A stretch of DNA of 64,000 nucleotides from Sebastes aleutianus (Eukaryota > Chordata > Actinopteri > Perciformes > Sebastidae): NCBI GenBank assembly GCA_916700875.1, contig CAKAKS010000032.1:11344129-11408128 (forward strand), given 5' to 3'. Both the position numbers and the translations under genes were made by a program. This document shows, piece by piece, positions 25,201 through 37,200 of this stretch (positions are counted from its first letter, which is position 1; every line of letters begins with the position of its first letter). A model generated the notes under the pieces. That model was not told where the DNA came from. It ran no database searches and was given only the letters and a program-made list of their open reading frames with translations.

Positions 25201-28200
25201 CTTTTTTGCATGTGCTTTTCAGTCCTGTCATCCTCCTCCGCACTGCCATGGAAACAGAAATTCGGCATTCAAATATCTGTATTGTCTGGGGGTATGTGCA
25301 TGTCAGTCAGCGTTTTGAAGTTGTTTAGGAGGGCATCTTTTTCTCCAGGCATGAAGCTTTAATCAGAGCCTTTGCTCACACTACTCTCACTAATCCCCTT
25401 TATTAACCGGTGACATGAGGCAGCATCCCTGTTACATGGTCAAGAGGTTTTGGAAAATGCTCTTATTTACCGCCCCTGCTGCTATGGATTCTATACCATA
25501 CAAGTAGTCTCGCAGGGATGAACGCGTGTTTAATGGTGCAGCGGCAGGGAGGTAAAGACAAGGCAGAAAAAGGAGAAGCTTCTTGAGTCATGGTCGACTG
25601 GGTAGCTTTGTGGCAGGCAGCTTAAAAAAGGTTTGAGTCATTCTCCATATGTGACTTGTTTTCCAAGTGCGTCAGCATTGCGCATATGCTACCAGTCCGC
25701 ACCTGCAGAAAGGTCTCGGTGTCTTAAATTGCAGCCACTTGACTATGCCACCATTCCTGTCATTCTTTTTTCACCCCTCGCTCCGTCTGTCCTGTTTGTG
25801 TCACGTCTATGTCACATGGATGTGATGGCTGACGAGAGCGAGCTGATGCATGTTGAAAGCATGGCACACACGCAAGCATTAACAAAACGTCCACCTACTC
25901 ATATGTCAGTAGCTCTGTTACGCTTTCAGACAGTAATGTTCCTGCTCTTTACTGAGGGAGGGATATCTCACGTTTTCATGCTTGAGAAAGGCCTTGGCAG
26001 TGATGTATAGAACTGCACATTCTCTCCTTCTCTCTCATAAACATGCAGCCTCCTGGGGGGAGAGCAGATGGCTAAGCCCAGCTCGCCACCTGCAGGCTGC
26101 TGCCGGCACGCCACGGGCATCTCTGTGGGCACCACTGCCGGCCCTGGCAGCCCTCTAGGGCCAGGTTTCCACCCCACCCTGACTTAGCCATCTTGCCCAG
26201 CACAGACTATAGCTGACGGAACTGGCCTCCTGACAATAACTCACTGCCCAGGCACCATAACCAATGCAATAAACAAAGAAGAATGTGCCATGTCATCAAC
26301 TAATACTGACACGTTATGTGTTTCGAGAATGTGCCAAATCGTTTCATGATGACACGTTTTAATACTATCTGGAGTTCTTTCCGTTTATTTTTTTATTGCG
26401 TCGTTTGTACGTGAATTATACATCAGCAAATGTTTTATGGATTTGTGATTTGTTCTGCCAGACTAAGTCTCAAGTCAACTAGATGCTTGTGTACAGTCCA
26501 GTGCTGCTTTCGAGGGTTATTTTAAATCCTCTTTGTTCCTCATTTCCTAAAGCACAGCAAGACTTCACCGGGATGAGCGGTTTCACTGAAAAGACATAAG
26601 TGTGGTGTTTTCTAAATGCATTCTTTTTTTATTTGTTTCATGAATTCTGGTTCACTGTAAGCCAACTGTACCCACGTATCTAGGCTTTCAAGGTGTTTGT
26701 TTTCACTGACGGATCAGGAGTCCCTCAGATTGTTTCAATATAAAAAATACAATATCATGTTCATACCATATCTTCTTTATAAGAAGACTACTCAATGCAC
26801 CTTTACTTGTGTTAATTTATTTGACAGCAGTTTGTTTCAAACGGCTGAGCATTCCAGGCTCCCTGGACCAGTACAAATACATAACACTCACTGGCACTCT
26901 GGGAAAAAAAGGGAACCATTTCTGTCTGATGATCAGCAAGAAAATAGGAGCTAGAGATTTCTCTTTTTTTGTGGCTGTGCAGCTTGATCATCAGCACGCA
27001 ATTTCATAAGCTTATAAATGGCCAGAGTGCAAAAGTGACTAGGTCCTAAAAGTCTAAAGAGTTACAACTCTACTGCATTTACTGTACCGAGACATTGATT
27101 TATCATTTTGATAACTGCAGCTTATTTTTGTGGATGCTTTAGCACTTCTTACTTTGCCAGAGCATATTTGTGATGATTAACAGTTCACAAGTTCCGATAC
27201 AGTTGTCTCAATGTGCTTGTGCAAGTAGTTCTATTTTTTACCAATAAAACTATTTTGTGAAAGCAACATGCCTACTGTATGTGGTTTGCTGCGTGCAAGT
27301 CTTGCGTGATTCTATGCGTCGGGGTGATAAGGATGGAGATAGCATTCATCTCTCTCTGCCAAAGCTACAGATTGTTGGACAGTACGGGCTGTGCTGAGTG
27401 CTGCAGACAGGCTGCTCATACGCAGCATCCAGGAATAAAGCAGTATCAAGTCCAACTAAAATATGCATCCATAAAACATTACTATGTGGAAATGGGTTTT
27501 GAAAAAGGAATTCTTCCTTTAATACCACACCCAGCCTCCGCCAATCACTCCTCACTGGGATGATGGCATAAGCTATTAGATGAGTGAAATAATAACTTCT
27601 GGGAGGTTAAGGGAATGGGAGTTATCTCAGCTGTCAGGTTTATCTGGCAACGTGCAGAGCAGCTGCTGATAATCATTAAAGATGACCACAAAAGAAGAAT
27701 AACACATACAGTAAGAGGTTGTGTATGACAGGCATTCACAAGCAGATGACAGCTGTGATTTATCACTAACATGACTCTACACCGATATACCTGCAATAAG
27801 CAGATATCAGCTTGCTGGCTAAGTGACAACAAATTGCTGTACAGAAATTTCAAAAATATGTTTCATAATTTAGAAACAGTTTGTTCACCAGAGAGCTGAA
27901 ACGATCAGTCGATTAATCGATTAGTTGATCAATGGAAAAATAATTTGCAACTATTTTGATAATCAGTCATTTTTTGAGGCGTCATTCACTGGTTCCAGCT
28001 ACTTAATTGTGAGGATTAGCTGCTTTTCTTTTATGTGATAATAAATTGAATGTCTTCGGGTTTGAGCTGGAAAAATAAGTACTTTGATGATCACTTTGAG
28101 CTTTAGGAAACTGATGCGCATTTTGCACTATATCTTGACATTTTCCAAATGATTAATCAAGAAAATAATTGGCAGATTAATCAATAATGAAAATAATCAT

Positions 28201-31200
28201 TAGTTGCAGCCCTACTGAAGTTTATTTTTCAACTGTAAAATGTCCCACTCAGTACATGTCAAAATCTTTAATAACTAAATTCAAGTGATTCCTATCAAAA
28301 TAATTAAAATATGTGTTTATATAAAAATTGCATATAGGCTGATTAATTGTTATTCAGAGATTTTAAACTCTCAAATATCAATATCAGTATTGGCCTCAAA
28401 AACCCTGCATCGGTTAGGCATGAATCCATGAAGTTAAGAAACTAGACACATGCAAACATAGCAACAAGAGAAAGGATCTATAAGAAAGACAATCTTAAAT
28501 CTTGAAACAAATAGGGCTGTCCTTGACCAAAGAAAATGTGTTAATTTAATCCACAAAGAATCACACAAAAGCACCGCTTTAAATCTTGTGTTTACCAGAG
28601 ATGTTCTCACAAGTTTCTAAGAAATAAGTCATTCAGCATGAAAAAAAGCATAAAAAACAACTTATCGACTAAAGAAATCTTAGTCGCCCAACACCAAAAC
28701 AGCCAATTAGACGACTGAGAGGGGGCAACACTAGAAACAAACATCCCCTCCTGGAAATGTGTTTCATTGAACTGGCTTCGACTGTGCAAAAACAAGTGTG
28801 CACAACTTGCTGAATGAGGATGCCTAAAGCCTTAAACGGAGCTTGTTTCAGATCAGAATACTGTACAGTATGTTCTCCAACATAAATATCTTTGTTATAT
28901 GATGTAGCCCGTACACTTCAGATGGAGCGCTTATATACTTTCCAAAGTGAATCTGGGCTCTCATTACAGCTGATTGGAGCCTCGTTGAGACCGACTGAGC
29001 GAGAATGTGCTTTCCTGAAACAAACATGGATTATTCACGGCTCTCTCCCGTTCTCCCACTCCTCTTGGTTATGCAACAAGAGTGCAGATCAAATAACTGC
29101 TCCTCTCGTGGGGAAAACGCTAATAAGATCTGCTCCTCTGTGTATTTAACCTACATTTTCCATCAAAGGCTTTCACCCCGAGTTGCCGCTGTGACAGATC
29201 TCAAATGTGAGGTGAGCGCTCGTCAGTTTGGAGGCAGGGGTTAATCACGCGTCAGGCTTCTCTTTGAACTTCACTGCCGTGTCAAATTCACAGATTACAT
29301 TATTGGCCTTCTTGACCAGAAAATGACCTTTCCAAGAAAATCAACGTTGAAGACAATAAAGCGATGGCTGCTCGCAAGAGCTTAACGCACTCCACCACAG
29401 TCACATCAGATACAAAGAGCGAGACGGTTATCGGCGCATGTTAAGGAACCGTCATACCATCGCTCACCAAAACTCCATTAGCAATCACCACATTGCTCAA
29501 AATACAGTGAGCACCCAAATCGCTCTAGTATGTTACCCGGCTGGCCTTTTGTTTTGGCCAGCCGTCAATGCTCATGAAGGTTCATATTGGTCATCAACGC
29601 TGAGGGAGAATGACCTTCCTTTGTTGCTCCCCTCTGGTCCCAGTGCTCGTGCGGGGCTGGGGAATAATAGCAAGCAACGACCTTGGCTGAGCAGTTAACT
29701 GCTGAGAAAGGCAGGAAAGGCTATGGAGATGACAAAAGGAGCGCTTGTAGGAAAACAATACACTCTGACAGTTCAAAAGGAGGCCCTTTAATATTTCAGC
29801 TTTGAGCACAGGGCAGGACGTGTAGCGGGGAGGATTCAGTAAGCTGAAGGTGAGGGAGGTTAAATGGTGGAAGGGTGTGTGGACACATCCGTTTTTTGCA
29901 ATCTATATCTCTCGATGAAAGAACAGATTATTGTATTGTATTGTATTACAGGAGACTATAGTGTATTAGTGAGAGCGCAGAAACACAATAACAGGCTAAG
30001 GCAGAGGCATACTTTCACACATGGACAGAAAGGTTAATGCAAATCGTGTCAGTCAAAGCTGCAGTGGGTGGAAATGGAGCAAATATGATTAAAAAAAAGT
30101 TATTTTTATAAAAGGGTCACTGTATCCTGACAGAAGAGCATGAGACAGGTAATCTGAAAAAAAAAATCATGTGCCTCTGTGTCCTCCGCTGCTCCTAATG
30201 GCATCTGCAAGATTTCACAGTGCTGATGAAATATGAATCAATATTCTGTTACTGTAATGCCTATTTCTCTCCTCAAATGTTTTCAGGAAACATCTTGTAG
30301 TGTACTGTTTAGCTGTGAAATGAGAAAGTTTGTGACCCGGCAGCGATGTTGAGATCAGTTGAGGAAATACCAAGCACCGCCCAACAGCCGGAGCACAGCC
30401 AATAGGAACGCTCAATAGGAATAGATTTTTTAAAGCCTGAAAACAGAGCCATGATGAGGTGCAGAAGTCTAGTTATCTCTCACTTGAATTACAATATGCT
30501 GAAAGGTTATTATGGAATTTTTGCCCAATGATGACAAAAACATTCTGCCTACTGCAGGTTTAAATCATGATAACTATGTTATTTTTACTGTTACCTCATC
30601 AACACAGCCACTGAATACAACTGACACCTTCAATACCTCTAAAAAGCCTGACAAAGTCATGAAATCGCAGTGCATGAAGTTTAAATTAGAGCACTCAAAT
30701 AACCCTTCAAATTAATAGCTTATAGATTGATGCGTCCAATTGTGTGAGGCTTTTTTTTTTCATACCGACTTAATTTGTTATCATTGCATCATAGCACTGC
30801 TGGCAATTTATTTATTTGAAGCTGACCTTCTTTCCTTGGGATGTAGCCAGGGTTTTTAACATCATTCCTCAAAAATACCTGCATATTCTCTTGGCGTGCT
30901 TACCAACTAAACAGAGCTGAATTTGCTAAACTGAACGCTGACTCTGAGCACGGTTCCTGTGTTAGGCGGAGCAATAGATCTCCGGAGATGTTCATAAGCC
31001 AACTCTGCCAACCTCGGCATTTTGTTTAAGGAAGGAGGAGGAGGAGGCGGAAGAGTATTTTTAGCTCTTTTCTTTACCTTGGGTCTCTGTGATGTATTGA
31101 GACCAAAGCCTGGAGGCGTTTACTGCGCCGGCACCAGTCATTGAAATAACTTTTGCCCGATACTCTTGATACCGTGTTTGACCCCGTTTTGCGAGATATG

Positions 31201-34200
31201 AATAGGCCTGGATGAATTGTGCGCCTGTACAATGTGTGGCGGAAGGTGAGAAAGCGGTGCAGCCCCTTGGAGCGAGACTCTCACTGTTAGTGGTCCGCTT
31301 CAGGTCACAGAGAAGATATCCATCACCGAGCCTGTCACTGCATTAAAGTGGACTGAGCTGGGTCACATTCAACACTGAAAAACTCCTAAATTCAAAAGGA
31401 TATTCTGATACTTGAAACAGCTGCTGACACCTTAGCCATGGAAAAACAAGAGGACTGCCAAAATCCAAAGTCTTCCAGACAACTGCCAGCCATAATGGAT
31501 GTTCAATGCAGCATTAACAAATTCAATTTAGGCTCTGCTCATCTGGCCTGTGCTCTTGGTTGACGATTGTGTACAAGGCGAACATCTGTAGGGCTCTCCT
31601 CCTGTGAGGCTCAGTTAGTTGGTGGGTGATGGCTGATGGAGCCATTACTCAGAGCGGGCTGACGACGGGCCCAGACAACCATCTGCTGGAGGTACGCCTC
31701 GCTCTCCTTTCAGATCGATCTCTGTCATGAATCTGTCTTCTAGCGCTCTGTACTCGTGTGGAGGAAGCTTTGCTGTTTTTCCAGCCTTTTCCAGCTTTTG
31801 TTTCATTTTATACACAGTGGTGGAAAGTAAGTACTTTTACTCAAGTTCTGTACTTACGTACAATTTTGAGACATGTGTACTTTACTTGAGTATTTCCATT
31901 TTATGCTACTTTATACTTCTACTCCACTACATTTCATAGGGAAATATTGTACTTTTTTCTCCACTACATTTATTTGACAGATAGAGTTACTAGTTACAAA
32001 AAAACAAACATATGATCAGTTTATAAAATACAATTTTTCAAATAATTTCATTTAAATAACAATTTGAATCCCAAGGAGATCAAATTAATAGAAAAGTATG
32101 AATAGAAATTTGTGTAACAGAACTTAGTTTTTTCTTTTCTACCTGATTAATCATCTCACGACCCCTCAGATTTATTTTGTGAGCCTGTGGAGTCTCACCC
32201 CAGGGTTGGGAACCACTGAACTAACCTACTGATATTATATATAATATAATATAATTATAATAATATATAATTCGCAAAACAAGTACTTTTACTTTTTATA
32301 CTTTAAGTACATTTTGATTAGAATTAGGGCTGTCAAAGTTAACGCGATAATAACATGTTAACACCACTAATTTCTTTAATGCATTCACAGAATCGATCTT
32401 CCGGAGGTTGTACCAGGCTCAGTTTTAAAGCTAGATGGTACAAATCATCTCATCCTAGCTTGTCGTGAAGGAGGCTTTGTTATGCTCCAAATTTGCGCTA
32501 AATTTTAGTGAGGAAATACTAGCATGTCCATTTTCAAAATACTAGACAACTCTCCCTTTAAGGTACATTTTGAACAGATAAATAATGTGATTAATTTGCT
32601 ATTAAGCATGATTAACTATGGACAATCATGCAATTAATTGTGTTTAAATATTTGAATCAATTGACAGTCCTAATATAATACTTGTTCTATACTTTTACTT
32701 AAGTAAGATATCAAATGAATTACATTTATTTGTAATGGAGTACTTATACATTGTGGTATTGGTACTTTTACTTAAGTAAAAGATCCAAGTACTTCTTCCA
32801 CCAATGTCCACACATCACATCCAAATCATATACAGACTCAACCTCCATTTCTCCTTGCCTTCATTTCTTTTATCTCACTGTGGTTTTAGCCAGTTTCCCT
32901 CACCTAGTTATCACTCAATTTTTCCTCTTTCCCATTTTCTTTTACTGCTTTTTAAAAAAAATTTTTTTACCACCTCTATCATTTAATATTTCAGTCTCCC
33001 ACTGCCCCACTCCTCAATGACTCATTTTCTTCCTCACTTTTGCTAATGAATAACACAGTTGTTAGCTCTGTAGGAGCTCTACAGAAGAGAAGGCAGGTTG
33101 CTCGTGATGGAGCATCTATTGTGCGACTTATAGACCTGCCTGTGACGGACACAAGTTGATTTTAATCACATTCTGCCGAGGAAGCAGAGAGGCAGGGGAA
33201 GAGAGATGAGCGAGTCAACAACACACTCCTTACTCTTTGCAAATCAGCTATTTTCTATGTAAAGAGGCAGTGAAGATGAAATTGGATGACAGAACGTCCC
33301 CATTGAAGATGCAGATGCTTGATGGCAGCGCACACTCTAAAACTCCTTGACCCCTGACTAGAATACAAATTAGAAATGTGTATAATGACTAAAGCAACAG
33401 CAGAGAAGCAGTTTTCTTTTTCTCAGTTTACTTCCTTAAAGAGATCTTGCAGATATATATATGTATAGCTGCGAACGACAGAAGCAATTTAAAGACCGCT
33501 CAATCCGCATGTGAGAATTAACAGGAGCAGAGCGACTAATAAGGAAAGGGAGGCAGGTGTGATCTGCAGCAGGACAGACCTAGGGCACGGCAAGCCTCGG
33601 GGAACACCATCAAACAGCCAATCGCCTCTCTCGGAAAACCTTCAAGGACAATCTCAGTCACTCAATGTGACACCAGAGAGGTGCAGACCGGGGGCGAAGA
33701 AGAACAAGACGGACAGATTAAACTGCGAGGATAAGAGCCGTTCTGCCCACCTCGCGTCAATATGGGCCCCGGCAGCTGCTGATTTAAAATGGATTCAACA
33801 TTTCCCTTCTCATTATCCTATTAGCCTAGCTCCTATAGGTTCAAATCATCCCACCAATCAAACCCGTACTTCCCCTTCCCCCCCTCGCCTTTAACTGGAG
33901 CTATTTTCCTCATCATGGCTCATGAAACGGTTCAGTTAATTCATCGCCTTTTTCTGTGGCTCTTTGTGACTCGCTGTTTGTTTGATTGCACAGTATTATA
34001 CCACTTCAAATGTTTTTTTCACAGTCCACCAATTGCCATATGTGTAGTGGTAGTAGTATTGCACCTGCTGCTGCTGCGTATTTTAATTACTGTAGCGTAA
34101 GAGAGTTGTTGTCATAGGTGATGTGGGGGGAGGACAGCTAAAGCCATTGACCAGCCAGGAGCATTTTGTTTTTCACAGAAACGTTCGTAAAGATACAGAA

Positions 34201-37200
34201 ATATCTGACTGAGCGGACCTGTTCCAGGAGTACCATGACTCACTCACTCACTCATTCATTCACCACAGCAACAACAGAGAGCCTCAGGTTTGGACATGGC
34301 AAAGACAAAAACAAGGCCCAGTTGAGCTTCAATTTGAACAAATTCCTCTTCATTAACACAATCAGTGATCCCAAAGCTTCAGTGGGAACAAGATAATACC
34401 AACAATTAGATCACTGAGACGATTTATTGGCTATAGGTAATGACGCAGTCCCACACACACACACACACACACTTCCTGAAAAAGCACAGACAGAAGAGAG
34501 GGATATAGAGGGAGGGAGATTGCGATTTGGCAGCGTTACTCCTCCATTATAATTAACTTCTGCCCACAAAGGGGATATTTAGCCATTATGATTTTTATAA
34601 CGTGCTTCTGCTTTTTCACTAGAGCACTCCAAGCAGTGAACAGTATCAACACCCAAGACAGTTTCTATTAGAATTTTGTGCATTTATGCAATGACAATAT
34701 TTTTCTGTTTTTTTCTATATCTCTTTAGGCATTCTGACAATATATATGTACATACAAACAGCTGCTTTAGAAGTCTATATTCCTGTGTCACAACCTCGAT
34801 CCCCCCCTCCTATCAGCCTTTGATGTTGTCCCGTACATCAGCCAGGACATTTTTATTGCTCATGCAATTTTGCGTAATTACTCTGGTGTGCACCAGTAAA
34901 CAATGCAGAGCCATAGAGCGTTTTATGAATTATACTACATGACATACTAGTAAAAAGGGGCCCGCACAATGCAGAGAGTATGATAGCGTTATTAACATAC
35001 TCTGTGATCTTTTATAGGACACCAGCAGCAGGAGGCCTGCTCATCAAACAGCCATCATCTCTCCTAATGATATCAATTCGACCAAGTGCCCATTAAAACA
35101 TTTAGTGGCGGATAGCTGGCCTGCGTTCGCATGTGGGATGCGCTGATTCATTCGGCAGTGCATGCACCCGCATGAAGCGCAGATCCACTCTGTTCGTGTT
35201 TATGCATACCACAAGCACCATGCTGAAATCCATTAAGCTCCAGTTTGTCATACACACAAAAATAAGACGTTCAAGAGTATAAAAAAAAAAAAAAAAAAAA
35301 AATGCAAAGGCGGAAAGGCAGCTGAGTGTGATGAAATAATCATTGGGAGCCTTCTCTTCTAAGAGAATGAACAATCAGCACTGGTCCCATTCACTCTGCT
35401 GCGTTTTACTCCACACAGGAGATTAAATATTTACCAACAGTGGGTCTCCTAAAGAGCCGTGACATCTTCAAGGGACCACCAGTCCATCTCTGACATCAAC
35501 CTAACACCTATCCTTTAATTCAGGAAAAGAAAAACATGGTTACATTTGTACAAAGATGTAAGAGAGCTCCTAAGAGTTGTGCATCTGTAGTCTCAAAATC
35601 TATCTCAGCGGGGCGGTCCATTAGCCACCACTGATATTTCCAATTTTGCAGCAGTACTTAGAGTATATTTTCTTAATGCGCCCCCTAGTCCTAATATAAA
35701 TCCTTACCCCGGAAAGGAAAAAAAACAACTTTGCATTCTCGCGTTACGTAAGAGTGAACGTCTTTCTTACACCACCGATACACGCACATGGGCTGAAAGA
35801 CGCAGACAGAGAAGTTGGTCCTAAAAAAGAACTAGGCCCTCATTACAAGGCGCAGTGTGATCGTGCCACATCTCAAATACCCACCAGGCATCATTACAAC
35901 CTAGAAGGGGTCCAAAGACAGAATAGAGACAACACTGATTCAACACAGTCTTAATGAAGCCTTAAAGCAAGTGGAGTGAGGGAGGGATGAGTGATGGTGA
36001 CATGATGAGGGACTCTGACGGGAGCAAAGGGACCAGACGAGGAGAGCAGAGCTTAGGAGATGTGAGGAGATCCCACTCTTATCCTACAGTAGCGTAAGAA
36101 CTGTGAAATAATAATGTGTCCATCTGCTGACATTCTGACAGCCACTGTTTCAATACTGGTACTAAAGGTTGAAATTAGGGCTGTAAAAGTTAACGCGAAA
36201 ACGCGCTAGTGCAAATTCGTTTTAACGCCACTAATTTCTTTAACACATTAACACAACTTGCGATTTTTAGGTTTTGGCGGGCTCAGTTTTAAAGCTAGTG
36301 TGAAGATACTGGTATCATATGAAACTAAAAAAACTAAGGAATCCATTGGTACCATGTCACACTCACGAAGGAGGTTAAATAACGCTCCAAACTTATGATG
36401 AAAAACTGGCATGGCCATTTTCAAAGGGGTCCCTTGACCTCTGTCCTCAAGATATGTGAATAAAAATGGGTTCTATGGGTACCCACGAGTCTTCCCTTTA
36501 CAGACATGTTCAATTATGATAATCACATGCAGTTTGGGGCAAGTCATAGTCAAGTCAGCACACTGACACACTGACAGCTGTTGTTGCCTGTGGGGCTTCA
36601 GTTTGACATGTTATGATTTGAGCATATTTCTTTTACATACATACATTTGCATAAAGCAAGCATATTTGCCCACACCCATGAAAAATAAGAGTACTAAATA
36701 CTTGACAAATCTCCCTTTAAAGTACATTTTGAACAGATAAAAAAATGTGCGATTCATTTGCGATTAATTGCAATTAACTAAGGACAATCATGGGATTAAT
36801 CGTGATTAAATATTTTAATCGATTGACAGCCCTAGTTTAAATCATTGCTTTTTTATTTGACATGGTAGTATTTAATTTAGAGATATAAAGTATCATTATC
36901 AAAGTTAAATCCTACCTCTGGTTTAGGGACGAAGGCCCGTCCGGGGATGGTGAAGCAGTTGCGGACTGTGCAGAGATACTGAGCCATGATGGACAGACGG
37001 CTCCTCTGTTTGCTGCCTGTGCTGGCTGTCAACCTCTGGACGGAGAGAAAAAAACACCACAAATTCCTGATGCAAATGCAGTAAAACCAAGTTAATTGTT
37101 GAGTTCATGTAATGTTGCTTTTTGCAGTAACCAAACATGTCTGGCAAACATATTACATAAAGACCAAAAACTGGAACAAAATGAGTATCTAAATGCATCC

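Larger units (their letters stand above)
10287..36915. other. tfb1m: tfb1m intron 5 (26.6 kb), host of cldn20
   Basis: By far the largest intron of the gene. It contains LINE remnants, several hAT-like elements, the ACTAGT palindrome array and the whole cldn20 gene on the + strand. I see nothing recognisable in these longer stretches: 14.1-19.6 kb (apart from a faint hAT-like trace at 16.3-16.5), 24.7-27.9, 28.7-30.0, 30.6-31.8 and 32.8-36.2 kb. Confidence 0.85.

Noticed and set aside
33511..33894. 127-codon frame in tfb1m intron 5
   Set aside because: No recognisable motif, no splice context and biased composition; not supportable as a gene.
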